Of a DNA stretch of 64,000 nucleotides, positions 40,644 to 50,810 are shown one piece after another. The position numbers and the translations under genes were made by a program. The first letter of the stretch is position 1, and each line of letters begins with the position of its first letter. This stretch comes from Alphaproteobacteria bacterium MarineAlpha5_Bin9 (GTDB lineage Bacteria > Pseudomonadota > Alphaproteobacteria > HIMB59 > GCA-002718135): the NCBI GenBank assembly GCA_002937895.1, contig PTKV01000006.1, forward strand, positions 18,847 through 82,846, read 5' to 3'. A model generated the notes under the pieces. The model worked only from the letters and a program-made list of their open reading frames with translations. It was not told where the DNA came from and did not search any database.

Positions 40644-42278
40644 TTACATATTTGCATAATTTGGACCTCCTCCTCCTTCAGGAGCAACCCAATTAATGTT
40701 TTGGGAAGGTTCTTTAATATCACAAGTTTTGCAATGAATACAATTTTGTGAATTGATAATAAATTCAGGTCTATTATTTGAGTTAGTTTGTATTTCATAA
40801 ACCCCAGCAGGGCAATATCTTTGAGCTGGTTCGTCATATTTATCTAAATTATATTTAATAGGTAAACTAGAATCTTTTAAAACAAGATGAACAGGCTGAT
40901 TATCTACATGGTTTGTTCCAGTTAAATAAACTGAAGAAGTCTTGTCAAATGTAACTTCTCCATCATATTTTGGATAAGTTATTTTGGGGCATTCTTTATA
41001 ATTTTTTAAAGTTTGGTGATCAGCTTTATGATGCTTGAGGGTAAAAGGTAAATTACCTCTAAATATAATTTGATCAATTCCTGTAAATATAATTGCTAAT
41101 AAAAGGCCGAATCTAAAGCTTGGTTTTACATTTCTAGCTTTATGTAATTCTTCATAAATCCAAGAATTATGGAATTTTTTTTCGTATATATCAAGCTCTT
41201 TACTATTTTCTAAATGCTCAAATATTGTCTCAGCAGCAATTATTCCACTTTTCATTGCTGTGTGAGTTCCTTTTATTTTTGGCATATTTAATGTTCCAGC
41301 ATCACATCCAATTAGAAGAGCTCCAGGCATAAACATCTTAGGCAAACTTTGAATTCCACCTTCAATTAATGCCCTTGCTCCATATGCTATTCTTTTAGCT
41401 CCCTTAAGCATAGTTTTAATTTTTTTATGAGTTTTAAATTTTTGAAATTCATCATATGGTGATAAATTTGAATTTTTATAATCAAGTCCAATTACATAAC
41501 CTAGAAATATTTGTTTATTTTCTGCATGATAGCAAAAACTACCTCCGTAAGTATCATTTTTTAATGGCCATCCTACTGTATGCATAACTAAGCCTTCATG
41601 ATGAAATTTAGGATCTATTTCCCAAATTTCTTTAAATCCTATACCGTATTGCTGAGGAGATTTATTATAATCTAAATTATATTTTTTAATTAATTCTTTT
41701 CCTAAATGTCCTCTACATCCTTCAGCAAAAATTGTTACCTTTCCTTTGATTTCAATTCCCGGCTCAAATCTATCTTTTTTATTTCCATCTCTATCTAAAC
41801 CCATATCACCTGTCTGCACTCCAACAACTTTGTTATTTTCATCATATAAAATATTTGTTGCAGCAAAACCTGGAAAAATTTCAACACCTAATTCTTCAGC
41901 TTGATTAGCTAACCATCTACAAAAATTTGCAAGACTAATAATATAATTACCATGATTTTTTTGTACAGAAGGCAATAACCATGTTGGCCAACTTAAAGAA
42001 AATTTATTTGTTAAAAATAAAAATTTTTCATCTGTAACTTTTGTTTTAATAGGTGTGTTTTTTTTCTCCCAGTCAGGTATTAATTCATCCAATGCACGAG
42101 TTTCAAAAACATTTCCACTTAATATATGAGCTCCAACTTCAGCTCCTTTTTCTAAAATACAGACTGAAATATCTTTTTTTAGTTGTTTTAATTTTATTGC
42201 AGTACTTAAACCGGCTGGACCAGCACCCACAATGACTACATCATATTCCATGACTTCACGAACTATATTTTCACTCAT
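40644..42278 (-). CDS. electron transfer flavoprotein-ubiquinone oxidoreductase
   Basis: Passes electrons from reduced ETF to ubiquinone at the membrane. The 544 aa begin with an FAD motif (DVVIVGAGPAGLSTAIKL). LGCDAGTLNMPKIKGTHTAMKSGIIAAE-type sequence follows, and the C-terminal 4Fe-4S domain has NCIHCKTCDIKEPSQNINW and PEGGGGPNY. All four cluster cysteines can be seen (one upstream in RYCPAGVYE). It lies 24 bases downstream of etfA, so this cluster is a complete route from flavin dehydrogenase to the quinone pool. Confidence 0.96.
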   Translation of the reverse strand: MSENIVREVMEYDVVIVGAGPAGLSTAIKLKQLKKDISVCILEKGAEVGAHILSGNVFETRALDELIPDWEKKNTPIKTKVTDEKFLFLTNKFSLSWPTWLLPSVQKNHGNYIISLANFCRWLANQAEELGVEIFPGFAATNILYDENNKVVGVQTGDMGLDRDGNKKDRFEPGIEIKGKVTIFAEGCRGHLGKELIKKYNLDYNKSPQQYGIGFKEIWEIDPKFHHEGLVMHTVGWPLKNDTYGGSFCYHAENKQIFLGYVIGLDYKNSNLSPYDEFQKFKTHKKIKTMLKGAKRIAYGARALIEGGIQSLPKMFMPGALLIGCDAGTLNMPKIKGTHTAMKSGIIAAETIFEHLENSKELDIYEKKFHNSWIYEELHKARNVKPSFRFGLLLAIIFTGIDQIIFRGNLPFTLKHHKADHQTLKNYKECPKITYPKYDGEVTFDKTSSVYLTGTNHVDNQPVHLVLKDSSLPIKYNLDKYDEPAQRYCPAGVYEIQTNSNNRPEFIINSQNCIHCKTCDIKEPSQNINWVAPEGGGGPNYANM

Positions 42279-42302
42279 TTATTATATATTTATTAGAAAA
42301 AT

Positions 42303-43256
42303 CTATTTATTAATAGTATTTAATTTATCTAATTCCAAAGACAATTCAGGAAGAGCTTCAAATAGATCTGCTTGTAATCCATAATCTGCAACATTAAATA
42401 TGGGAGCTTCCTCATCCTTATTAATCGCAACTATTATCTTACTTTCTTTCATTCCTGCTAAATGTTGAATTGCTCCAGATATTCCAATTGCTATATAAAG
42501 CTCAGGAACTACTACCTTACCAGTTTGTCCAACCTGGTAATCATTACTTACATAGCCAGCATCTACCGCAGCTCTTGATGCTCCTATTGCAGCGTTTAAT
42601 TTATCTGCAATTTCATTAATCATTTTGAAATTTTCAGCGCTTTGAAGTCCTCTACCTCCCGAAATCACTATTCTGGCAGTTCCAAGTTCAGGCCGCTCTG
42701 ATTTAGATTCTTCTCTATTAATAAAGTTAACAAGTTTTGAGCTTTCTTCAAAATTAATTTCTTCTATTTCTCCTTTACCACCTTCCTTGATTACTGGCTC
42801 AAAAGAAGTAGGGCGAATTGTAATAATCTTTTTATTTTCAATAGATTGAACTGTAGCTAAAGCATTGCCAGCATATATTGGTCTAATAAAAGTATCCTCT
42901 TTTTCAATCTTTATTACATCGCTAATTTGTGATACATCTGATTTTGCAGCAACTCTAGGCATAAAGTTTTTCCCAAAAGTATTTGCAGGTGCTAAAATAT
43001 ATGAGTAATTACTACTTATATTTAAAATTGCTAAAGTTATATTTTCAGCAACTGGGTTTTCATAAATTTTGTTATCTATATAAATAACTTTTCTAATATT
43101 TTCATAATTAGATATTTCTTTAGCTAAAATTTCACACTTATAACCCATAACTAAAACATCAACTTCTTTTTTAATTTGACTGGCAGCAGTAATAGTACTT
43201 AAAGTTGAAGATTTTATTTCTGTATTATTATGTTCAGCAATAACCAAAACACTCAT
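42303..43256 (-). CDS. etfA: electron transfer flavoprotein alpha subunit
   Basis: FAD-binding subunit of ETF. It is 317 aa. The C-terminal FAD domain is clear: RIVISGGRGLQSAENF, GASRAAVDAGYVSNDYQVGQTG and YIAIGISGAIQHLAGM. It follows etfB by one base. Its partner dehydrogenase is most likely the adjacent dimethylglycine dehydrogenase-like protein, though ETF also serves fatty-acyl-CoA dehydrogenases. Confidence 0.97.
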   Translation of the reverse strand: MSVLVIAEHNNTEIKSSTLSTITAASQIKKEVDVLVMGYKCEILAKEISNYENIRKVIYIDNKIYENPVAENITLAILNISSNYSYILAPANTFGKNFMPRVAAKSDVSQISDVIKIEKEDTFIRPIYAGNALATVQSIENKKIITIRPTSFEPVIKEGGKGEIEEINFEESSKLVNFINREESKSERPELGTARIVISGGRGLQSAENFKMINEIADKLNAAIGASRAAVDAGYVSNDYQVGQTGKVVVPELYIAIGISGAIQHLAGMKESKIIVAINKDEEAPIFNVADYGLQADLFEALPELSLELDKLNTINK

Positions 43257-43257
43257 C

Positions 43258-44010
43258 TTAAATCACCTTTGCTTCGTGTTTCAATTTTTGAACTAATTCT
43301 GATACATTATTAACCATAATTCCTTTTTTTCTTTTAGAAGGTTCTTCTACCTTTATTAGCTTAATACGTGGTGAGGTGTCAATTTCTAGATCTTCAGCAG
43401 ATAAAGTCTCTATAGGTTTTTTTTTAGCTTTCATTATATTTGGTAAAGATGCATATCTAGGTTCATTTAATCTCAAGTCACACGTTATTACTGCTGGTAA
43501 ATTTATTTCAATTTTCTCTAAACCTTCATCAATTTCTCTAGTAACAAAAAGAGTGGAATCTTTAATTTCTAATTTTGAAGCAAATGTTGCTTGTGGCCAT
43601 TCAACTAGAGCCGAAAGCATTTGTCCGGTTTGATTACAATCATCATCAATTGCTTGTTTTCCCATCAAAACAATTTGTGGTTTTTCTTTTTCAATAATTT
43701 TTTTCATTATTTTAGCAATAGAAAGTGGCTCGCAATTATCATTTGCTTTAACAAATATCCCCTTATCTGCTCCCATTGCTAGGCCTGTTCTAATAGTTTC
43801 TTGTGATTTTTCATTACCTATTGATAAAACAATTACTTCTTCAGCTTTACCAGATTCTTTAATTCTTAATGCTTCTTCAACTGCGTTTTCATCAGGAGGG
43901 TTCATAGACATTTTCACATTTTCAGTTTCAACTCCTGATCCATCTGATTTGACCCTAATCTGAACATTATAATCAATAACTCTTTTAACAGCTACCAAAA
44001 TTTTCATCAT
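43258..44010 (-). CDS. etfB: electron transfer flavoprotein beta subunit
   Basis: AMP-binding subunit of ETF. The 250 aa carry [73 protein letters not shown] and the ETF-beta signature region around [24 protein letters not shown]. Two adjacent ATG codons; the first overlaps the TGA of the upstream dehydrogenase (ATGA), coupling the two. Confidence 0.97.
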   Translation of the reverse strand: MMKILVAVKRVIDYNVQIRVKSDGSGVETENVKMSMNPPDENAVEEALRIKESGKAEEVIVLSIGNEKSQETIRTGLAMGADKGIFVKANDNCEPLSIAKIMKKIIEKEKPQIVLMGKQAIDDDCNQTGQMLSALVEWPQATFASKLEIKDSTLFVTREIDEGLEKIEINLPAVITCDLRLNEPRYASLPNIMKAKKKPIETLSAEDLEIDTSPRIKLIKVEEPSKRKKGIMVNNVSELVQKLKHEAKVI

Positions 44011-46439
44011 GCTCTCAATAAATTGTTCTTTGGATCATATGGGCTATCTTCTAAAATTGTTACGTTATGCATTTTTCCAAGTATATCAATTTGTAATTTT
44101 TGTCCAACATTTGCTAGTTCTGGCTTGATCATACCTATAGCTATTGATTTATTTAATCTAAATCCATAATCTCCACCAGTAGCCCTACCTACTACTTTAC
44201 CATTATCATAAATTGGATTATTGCCAAGAACATCAGCATCTATAGTATCATGAACTTCTAACGTAATTAATTTATTTTGAAAGCCTTTTTCTCTCCATTT
44301 ATTTAAAGATTCTAATCCAATAAAATCTCCCTTATTAGGATGAATAAATTTGTCTAAACCACTTTCATATGGGGAATATTCTATTGATAATTCGGTGCCA
44401 ACTAATTTGTATGATTTTTCTACTCTTAAACTATTCATTGCTCTAATTCCAAATGGCTTTAAATTTAGATCTTTGCCAGCTTTCATTAAAATATCAAATA
44501 TATGATTCTGATATTCTATTGGATGATGTAATTCCCAACCCAACTCACCAACAAAATTCACCCTCATAGCATTAACATTTACTAAACCAATATCTATTTG
44601 TTTTGCACTTAACCACTTAAAATTATCATTGGTAAGGTCATCGTTTGAAACTCTTTGAAGCAATTGTCTAGATTTAGGACCTGCAATAACTAATACTCCT
44701 ATACTATTTGTTAAATTTTCAAATTGAACAGATCCATCCTTAGGCATCCATTTATGTATCCAATCATGGTCTAACCTCTGAAATGCTCCTGCAGAAACTA
44801 AATAAAAACTATTATTTGATTCTTTCATTATCGTAAATTCTGAATGGACACCTCCCTTTGTATTTAAAGAGTGACATAAATTTATTCTTCCAATTGATTG
44901 AGGTAATTTATTTGCTACAAGATAATCAAGAAATTCTTCTGCTTTAGGACCTTTGATTCTACATTTTGCAAATGCAGTCATATCAAGTAAGCCAACATTT
45001 TCTTTTACATTTTTACATTCTAACTCTACAGCTTTAAACCATTTAGATCTTCTAAAAGACCAATCATCTTTTTGCTCCATTCCATCAATTGCAAAAAAAT
45101 TTGGTCTTTCCCATCCAAATTTTTGTCCAAAAACTGCGCCTAAATTTTTTAATCTATCATAACAAGGAGCTGTTCTTAATGGTCTTGCAGATTCTCTCTC
45201 TTCATCAGGATAATGGATTATAAAAACATTTCTATATGCTTCTTCATTTTTTTCTTTTAAATATGCTTTTGAACAATATTCTCCATATCTTCGAGGCTCT
45301 ACTCCCAGCATGTCTATCGTTGGCTCTCCATCAATAATCCATTCAGATAATTGCCAACCTGCACCTCCTGCTGCTGTTATTCCAAAACTATGGCCTTCAT
45401 TAATCCAAAAATTTTTTAAACCCCAAGCAGGTCCTACAATAGGATTTCCATCAGGAGTGTAGCAAATAGCTCCATTATATACTTTTTTTACTCCTACCTC
45501 TCCAAATGCTGGAACACGATGTATAGCTCCTTCAATATGAGGTGCTAATCTATCTAGATCTTCTTGAAATAATTCATATTCAGAATCTTTTGAGGGACCA
45601 TTAACATAGCAACATGGAGCTCCATCTTCATATGGTCCTAAAATTAATCCTCCTGCTTCTTCCCTCATATACCATCTACTATCACTATCTCTTAAAACTC
45701 CCATTTCTGGCAAGCCTTCTTTTTTTCTTTTTAAAATATCTGGGTGTGGCTCAGTTACAATATATTGATGTTCAACAGGTATTACAGGTATATCTAATCC
45801 AACCATTTTTCCTGTTTGTCTTGCAAAATTTCCTGAACATGAAACTATATGCTCACAAGTTATTTCTCCTTTATCTGTTTCTACAATCCAACCATCATTA
45901 GTTTGCTTAATGCCTATTACAGTAGTATTTCTATAAATTTCAGCTCCATTTTTTCTTGCTCCACTTGCTAGAGCTTGTGTCAAATCTGCAGGTTGAATAT
46001 ATCCATCCTCAGGATGCTGAATAGCTCCAATTAAATCTTCAGTATTACACAGGGGCCAAACTTCTTTAACTTGATTTGGGTTTAAAAACTTAACATCTAC
46101 TCCAATAGTTTTAGCTACTCCTGCATATTGATGATATTCATCCATCCTATCCTGGGTGCTAGCTAATCTAATGTTTGAAACAACACTAAATCCAACATTC
46201 TTACCAGTTTCTTCTTCAAGAGTTTTATAAAAATTAACTGCATATTTATGAAGTTGTCCTACAGAATAACTCATATTGAATAAAGGAAGTAATCCAGCTG
46301 CATGCCAAGTTGATCCTGAGGTTAGTTCTTTTCTTTCAATTAAAACTACATTATCCCAACCTTTTTTTGCAAGATGGTATAAAGTGCTTACTCCTACAAC
46401 ACCTCCACCAATGACAACTACGCGAGCATTTGACTTCAT
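44007..46439 (-). CDS. dimethylglycine/sarcosine dehydrogenase-like flavoprotein with GcvT domain
   Basis: Oxidatively demethylates an N-methyl amine (dimethylglycine or sarcosine), giving methylene-THF and passing electrons to ETF. It is 810 aa. The N-terminal FAD oxidase domain has [18 protein letters not shown] and [13 protein letters not shown], where His46 matches the histidine that carries covalent FAD in the mammalian enzymes. The GcvT-type folate domain begins near 440 ([17 protein letters not shown] region, [43 protein letters not shown]). Coupled to etfB by overlap. Substrate choice between dimethylglycine and sarcosine is not decidable; soxBDAG already covers sarcosine, which favours dimethylglycine. 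Confidence 0.9.
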   Translation of the reverse strand: MKSNARVVVIGGGVVGVSTLYHLAKKGWDNVVLIERKELTSGSTWHAAGLLPLFNMSYSVGQLHKYAVNFYKTLEEETGKNVGFSVVSNIRLASTQDRMDEYHQYAGVAKTIGVDVKFLNPNQVKEVWPLCNTEDLIGAIQHPEDGYIQPADLTQALASGARKNGAEIYRNTTVIGIKQTNDGWIVETDKGEITCEHIVSCSGNFARQTGKMVGLDIPVIPVEHQYIVTEPHPDILKRKKEGLPEMGVLRDSDSRWYMREEAGGLILGPYEDGAPCCYVNGPSKDSEYELFQEDLDRLAPHIEGAIHRVPAFGEVGVKKVYNGAICYTPDGNPIVGPAWGLKNFWINEGHSFGITAAGGAGWQLSEWIIDGEPTIDMLGVEPRRYGEYCSKAYLKEKNEEAYRNVFIIHYPDEERESARPLRTAPCYDRLKNLGAVFGQKFGWERPNFFAIDGMEQKDDWSFRRSKWFKAVELECKNVKENVGLLDMTAFAKCRIKGPKAEEFLDYLVANKLPQSIGRINLCHSLNTKGGVHSEFTIMKESNNSFYLVSAGAFQRLDHDWIHKWMPKDGSVQFENLTNSIGVLVIAGPKSRQLLQRVSNDDLTNDNFKWLSAKQIDIGLVNVNAMRVNFVGELGWELHHPIEYQNHIFDILMKAGKDLNLKPFGIRAMNSLRVEKSYKLVGTELSIEYSPYESGLDKFIHPNKGDFIGLESLNKWREKGFQNKLITLEVHDTIDADVLGNNPIYDNGKVVGRATGGDYGFRLNKSIAIGMIKPELANVGQKLQIDILGKMHNVTILEDSPYDPKNNLLRA

Positions 46440-46492
46440 AAAAATTTTTAAAAAATACTATATACTTCTATAATTATATTACTATTAAATTA

Positions 46493-46519
46493 AATAGCGC
46501 TGTATAAAACAGCGCTATT
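46493..46519 (-). terminator. intrinsic terminator after the DmdA-like gene
   Basis: A perfect 11-bp stem, AATAGCGCTGT pairing with ACAGCGCTATT around a 5-base loop, lies 12 bases after the stop of the DmdA-like gene. On the minus strand it is followed by TAATTTAATAG, a weak T-rich tail. It separates the DmdA-like transcript from the dehydrogenase-ETF operon. Confidence 0.7.
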
Positions 46520-46530
46520 ATATTTTATTC

Positions 46531-47859
46531 TTAAGAAACTTCTCTTGTATTAGGATTAAAAGATTCTGTGAAAGGCACAGGACAAATCTCACAATCCTCT
46601 GGAACCCCTGGTGAATTCGAATACTGATCAGGTAAATGAACTTTAAATTTTTTTCCAAAGTTTCCTATTGGAAATCCATTTGAATTCAAAGTTCCATCAA
46701 AAGGAACATAACCCATGGCAATATTTCTTTTTTGCTCAGGATGATACCATGGTGAAGTAATATAACCACATGGATCTCCTCCATTCTCAGGAGAAATTAA
46801 CCAAAAATCAGGGGCATATTCTTCTATAGGCTTACCACCTAATACCATTCCAACAAGCTGAAGTTTATATGGTTTTTTACCTTGTTTTAAGTCTTCTTTC
46901 ATTTTTTCTAAAACTTGTTTACCAACATAATCTGTTGATTTTTTCCATTCACCTTTTCCAGATAATGAAACTTGATATCCAAGATTGCATTGAAAAGGAT
47001 TATGTTGGTTATCCATATCTTGACCCCAAGAAAGTATTCCAGCTTGAATTCTTCTATGATGAGCAGGTGCAATTACCATTAAATTATGTTTTTTTCCTGC
47101 ATCTAATACAGCATTCCACATATCATCAGCATGGAGTGTTGCATCTCTCAAATAAATTTCAAAACCAGCTGCTCCTGAAAACCCCGTTTGAGAAATAATA
47201 CAATCTTTTCCACCAACAGTAACCGCTGCTAAACCATAAAAAGGGATACTGTCAATATCAACTTGATTGCCAACTAAATCCTTCATAAGAGCATGTGCCT
47301 TAGGACCTTGAATTTGAACAGGGCATACGTCTATTTCATCGATGACTACATTAAATTTATTATCATGATTTACTCCTTGAAGATAAAGTCCTATGTCAGA
47401 ATCTGATAAGGAAAACCAAAACTCATCTTTTGAAATTCTTAAAAGTATTGGATCATTTAATACTCCCCCCATACTATTGCAAAGAATCACATATCTTGCC
47501 CTCATTGGAGAAATTTTTTTAGCATCTCGAGTAATAACATAGTCAACAAAAGCTTCAGCATCTGGACCTTTAACCATAATTTGTCTTTCAACTGCAACGT
47601 TCCACATTGTAACGTGATTCATTATCGCTTCATATTCAACCATTGCTCCACCATCTTCAGGTTTCACATACCCCCTAGGATGATAAACACGATTATAAAC
47701 GGTTGCTCTCCAACAACCTGCTTTCATTGATAAATGCCAATATGGAGATTTTCTAACTCTTGTTGATATTAACATTTGAACTGGCGTTGGACCACTTTGA
47801 CGAAGATTGTATGGGACTCTTCTGTCCGATTGGTCCACAGAAGTATAGTGTTTAATCAT
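46531..47859 (-). CDS. DmdA/GcvT-family aminomethyltransferase-like protein
   Basis: 442 aa from the ATG at 47859, which has AAGGAA nine bases upstream; an ATG five codons earlier is in frame but would put that site inside the gene. The GcvT fold is clear: MWNVAVERQIMVKGPDAEAFVDYVITRD, GGVLNDPILLRISKDEFWFSLSDSD, QIQGPKAHALMKDLVG, TGFSGAAGFEIYL and AGILSWGQDMDNQHNPFQCNL. The VAVERQ and SDSD blocks resemble dimethylsulfoniopropionate demethylase DmdA more than GcvT proper. It is longer than DmdA (about 370 aa). It may transfer a methyl group from a sulfur, oxygen or nitrogen donor to THF. The donor is unknown. Confidence 0.75.
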   Translation of the reverse strand: MIKHYTSVDQSDRRVPYNLRQSGPTPVQMLISTRVRKSPYWHLSMKAGCWRATVYNRVYHPRGYVKPEDGGAMVEYEAIMNHVTMWNVAVERQIMVKGPDAEAFVDYVITRDAKKISPMRARYVILCNSMGGVLNDPILLRISKDEFWFSLSDSDIGLYLQGVNHDNKFNVVIDEIDVCPVQIQGPKAHALMKDLVGNQVDIDSIPFYGLAAVTVGGKDCIISQTGFSGAAGFEIYLRDATLHADDMWNAVLDAGKKHNLMVIAPAHHRRIQAGILSWGQDMDNQHNPFQCNLGYQVSLSGKGEWKKSTDYVGKQVLEKMKEDLKQGKKPYKLQLVGMVLGGKPIEEYAPDFWLISPENGGDPCGYITSPWYHPEQKRNIAMGYVPFDGTLNSNGFPIGNFGKKFKVHLPDQYSNSPGVPEDCEICPVPFTESFNPNTREVS

Positions 47860-48023
47860 AATTTTTTCCTTCATTAATAATACTCCGGTAACTAAAGTTT
47901 TTTTTTAAAGCAATAACAATATTCAATATTTTTAAAAAAAAATGGGAAAAGTTCTCTAAAAGAATCTCAAAATTGCCATTTTGAAATCACATTTTTAACA
48001 ATATATTTTTTTAATCAGAATTT

Positions 48024-48908
48024 ATGAATTATAAATTAATTTCTACCACTTTAATTTTGTTTTTTTTAATTGGTTGCTCTTCAAGTTATAAAGAATTATC
48101 TAACAATACCTTTGATCCTCCTGATAAGTTTTCAAAATATCTAATTGATTATTACAAAGAAAAAGCAAACTTTGAAGCAAAAGAAATGCATGATTGGAAT
48201 TCTGCAAAACTTTATTCTGAAAAAGCTCTTAAAGCAACGAAAGGGATTAGATTAAGACCTCAAAAAATTGATTATTGGAATTTATCTGAGGAAAAATATT
48301 ATGAACTGAATAAAAGTTATGAAAATCTAATGATAGTTTATAATAATGCGATTAATTTAGATCCTCTAAATTTAGCTATAGCTATTTCATCTTTAGATTG
48401 TTGGGCTGAACAAGAGGAGGAAAATTGGCAAGTGTGGGATATAGAAAAATGTAAAAAAGATTTTTTGAACGCTATGCATAATATATATAACGTTATTGAA
48501 AAAGAAACAAATAAAAAGAAACTTGATAAAAAAGATTCTTCAGACTCTCTTATTGTTGTAACAAAAAATCAAAATGACCAAGTAAGAGAAATCATATACT
48601 TTGATTTTGATAAATCAAAACTTAATGAAGTAAATTTAGAGGAAATTAAAAAATTTATTAATTTAAATAAAGATTTTATAAAAAAATATTTAATTGTTGG
48701 ACATACTGACACTAAAGGCAAGAAGGAATATAATTTAAAATTATCGCTTATTAGAGCTTTAACTGTAAAAGAGGTTCTTTTAAAGATGGGAATAAATGAT
48801 AAAGATATTAAAATTTTAGCTGAAGGAGAAAATAAATTAGCTGTTATTACTGCTGATGAAGTAAAACATCCTGCTAATAGAAGGGTAGAGATATCAAAAA
48901 TAAATTAA
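48024..48908 (+). CDS. OmpA-domain lipoprotein (Pal-like)
   Basis: 294 aa. A lipoprotein signal with lipobox LIGC puts the lipidated Cys at 18. A helical domain of about 150 residues follows (FEAKEMHDWNSAKLYSEKAL, TPR-like, then NAINLDPLNLAIAISSL). The C-terminal OmpA/MotB domain has IIYFDFDKSKLNEVNLEEI, VGHTDTKGKKEYNLKLSLIRA and HPANRRVEI, which binds peptidoglycan. It is thus a second outer-membrane/peptidoglycan tether besides Pal, with an extra N-terminal helical domain. Divergent from the DmdA-like gene across about 165 bases; an inverted repeat CAAAAT/ATTTTG lies at 47968-47983 in that gap. Confidence 0.85.
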   Translation: MNYKLISTTLILFFLIGCSSSYKELSNNTFDPPDKFSKYLIDYYKEKANFEAKEMHDWNSAKLYSEKALKATKGIRLRPQKIDYWNLSEEKYYELNKSYENLMIVYNNAINLDPLNLAIAISSLDCWAEQEEENWQVWDIEKCKKDFLNAMHNIYNVIEKETNKKKLDKKDSSDSLIVVTKNQNDQVREIIYFDFDKSKLNEVNLEEIKKFINLNKDFIKKYLIVGHTDTKGKKEYNLKLSLIRALTVKEVLLKMGINDKDIKILAEGENKLAVITADEVKHPANRRVEISKIN

Positions 48909-48956
48909 CTTTATATAATCTAAAAATAGTGTAATAAATATGTTTCTATTAAATTA

Positions 48957-49349
48957 ATGTACACTAAAACAACTAAAAATATTAATATTACAGTTAACCC
49001 TTTTTATTTAGAAGATGAATCATCTCCTAATGATCAACAATATCTTTGGGCTTATCAAGTAACAATAAATAATTTAGGATCTGAAACTGTTAAATTAAAA
49101 AATAGATTTTGGGAAATAATTAATTCAAATGGTATAACTCAAGAAGTATCTGGTAAAGGAGTTATTGGAAAACAACCCATAATTAAACCTGGTGAAAAAT
49201 TTGAATACACGAGTGGAACTCCCTTAAATACACCTTCTGGTTTTATGAAGGGTCATTATGAAATGGAAACATCTCAAGGAAACAAATTTGATGTTTTAAT
49301 TCCTTTATTTTCTCTTGATAGTCCATTTATTTCAAAAAAAATTAATTAA
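48957..49349 (+). CDS. apaG: ApaG/CorD family protein
   Basis: 130 aa, an immunoglobulin-like beta-sandwich family (DUF525) of uncertain function, linked in some bacteria to Co2+/Mg2+ phenotypes. Signature pieces: YLWAYQVTINNLGSETVKL, FWEIINSNGITQEVSGKGVIGKQPIIKPGEKFEY and TPSGFMKGHYEM. Normal length. It lies 48 bases after the OmpA lipoprotein gene and 11 before trkH. Confidence 0.95.
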   Translation: MYTKTTKNINITVNPFYLEDESSPNDQQYLWAYQVTINNLGSETVKLKNRFWEIINSNGITQEVSGKGVIGKQPIIKPGEKFEYTSGTPLNTPSGFMKGHYEMETSQGNKFDVLIPLFSLDSPFISKKIN

Positions 49350-49360
49350 TCAAATTACAA

Positions 49361-50809
49361 ATGAGAGATTTTAGACCTGTATTTTTTATTATTGGGGTTT
49401 TATTATGTATTCAGTCAATAGTAATGCTAATACCAGCTATTATTGATCTTATAAATCAAAACACTGATTGGCAAATATTTTTATTTTCTAGCTTAATAAC
49501 TTTTTTAACAGGTTTAATGCTTTTCTTTTCATTTAGAAATCAAAAAAATAAGATTAATCTAAGACAAGCATATGTTTTAACAATTTTTTCTTGGATTTTA
49601 ATTGCGTTATTTTCATGTATACCTTTTATATTTGGTTCATCTAACTTAAATTTTAGTGATGCCTTTTTCGAATCAATTAGTGGAATAACAACTACTGGAG
49701 CAACTGTTATCATTAATTTAGATGAACTAACAGAAGGTATTCTTATTTGGCGTTCTTTATTACAGTGGTTTGGGGGAGTTGGAATAATTGTTCTTGCCTT
49801 AGCAATATTACCTACTCTACAAATTGGTGGAATGCAGCTTTTACATATGGAACATGATGATCCTTATGAAAAAACTCTACCTAAAGTAGGTCAGTTTGTT
49901 TTAGAAATTTTACTAATATATCTTTTATTCACATTAACATGCTCAATCCTGTATTCTTTTGCTGGAATGGACAAATTTGACTCAATAGCTCATGCAATGA
50001 CAACTATAGCTACAGGGGGTTTTTCTACGCATGATCTGTCTTTTGGGTATTATGACTCACTAAGTATTCAATTGGTAAGTATTTTATTTATGATTATTGG
50101 AAGCTTACCTTTTGTTGTTTATCTAAAGATAATACACGGGGATTGGAAAGTTTTTTTTAAAGATGATCAGATTAAACTATTTTTGCTTTTAATTTTGATT
50201 ATTTCTTGTCTTACTTCTTTATGGCTGTTTTTAACTTCTTCAATTGAAATTTCAAAATTATTCCAAATATCACTTTTTAATATTGTATCGATCTTAACTG
50301 GTACAGGATATAGCAACTCTAATTATAGTCTTTGGGGCGGATTTGGTATTGTAATAATGTTTACTATAATGTTTATAGGTGGATGTGCTGGGTCAACTAC
50401 GGGAGGAATTAAAATATTTCGATTACAATTATTATTTAGAGGAGCACAATCACAAATAAGAAAATTGATACAACCCCATGGTGTTTTTATTACCACATTT
50501 AATAAAAAAACCGTATCCGAAGATGCATTTAATTCAATAATGGGTTTTTTCTTTATGTATATTTTAATTTTTATTATTGCTTCTATTTCTCTAAGTTTCC
50601 TTGGTTTAGATTACTTAACAGCTATTTCAGCTGCAGCTTCAGCAATTTCAAATGTTGGACCCGGACTTGGAGAATTAATTGGCCCTTCTGGCAATTATAA
50701 CTCTCTGCCAGTATTAGCAAAATGGATTCTTTCACTAACAATGTTAATAGGAAGGTTAGAAATATTTACGTTATTAGTAGTAGTTTCTTTTGCTTTTTGG
50801 AGAAAGTAA
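49361..50809 (+). CDS. trkH: Trk-type potassium uptake protein TrkH
   Basis: Membrane subunit of Trk K+ uptake, which needs cytosolic TrkA (not in the window). The 482 aa are strongly hydrophobic, with the four selectivity-filter half-repeats of the SKT family visible in order: ISGITTTGATV, TIATGGFSTHD, LTGTGYSNSN and ISNVGPGLG. GGCAGSTTGGIKIFRL is also typical. It ends one base from a convergent lipoprotein gene. Confidence 0.95.
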   Translation: MRDFRPVFFIIGVLLCIQSIVMLIPAIIDLINQNTDWQIFLFSSLITFLTGLMLFFSFRNQKNKINLRQAYVLTIFSWILIALFSCIPFIFGSSNLNFSDAFFESISGITTTGATVIINLDELTEGILIWRSLLQWFGGVGIIVLALAILPTLQIGGMQLLHMEHDDPYEKTLPKVGQFVLEILLIYLLFTLTCSILYSFAGMDKFDSIAHAMTTIATGGFSTHDLSFGYYDSLSIQLVSILFMIIGSLPFVVYLKIIHGDWKVFFKDDQIKLFLLLILIISCLTSLWLFLTSSIEISKLFQISLFNIVSILTGTGYSNSNYSLWGGFGIVIMFTIMFIGGCAGSTTGGIKIFRLQLLFRGAQSQIRKLIQPHGVFITTFNKKTVSEDAFNSIMGFFFMYILIFIIASISLSFLGLDYLTAISAAASAISNVGPGLGELIGPSGNYNSLPVLAKWILSLTMLIGRLEIFTLLVVVSFAFWRK

Positions 50810-50810
50810 A

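Noticed and set aside
47875..48023. Possible riboswitch or glycine/SAM sensor in the gap upstream of the DmdA-like gene
   Set aside because: I looked for the conserved cores of glycine and SAM-II/SAM-V riboswitches on both strands and found none. There is only a short AT-rich inverted repeat at 47968-47983.
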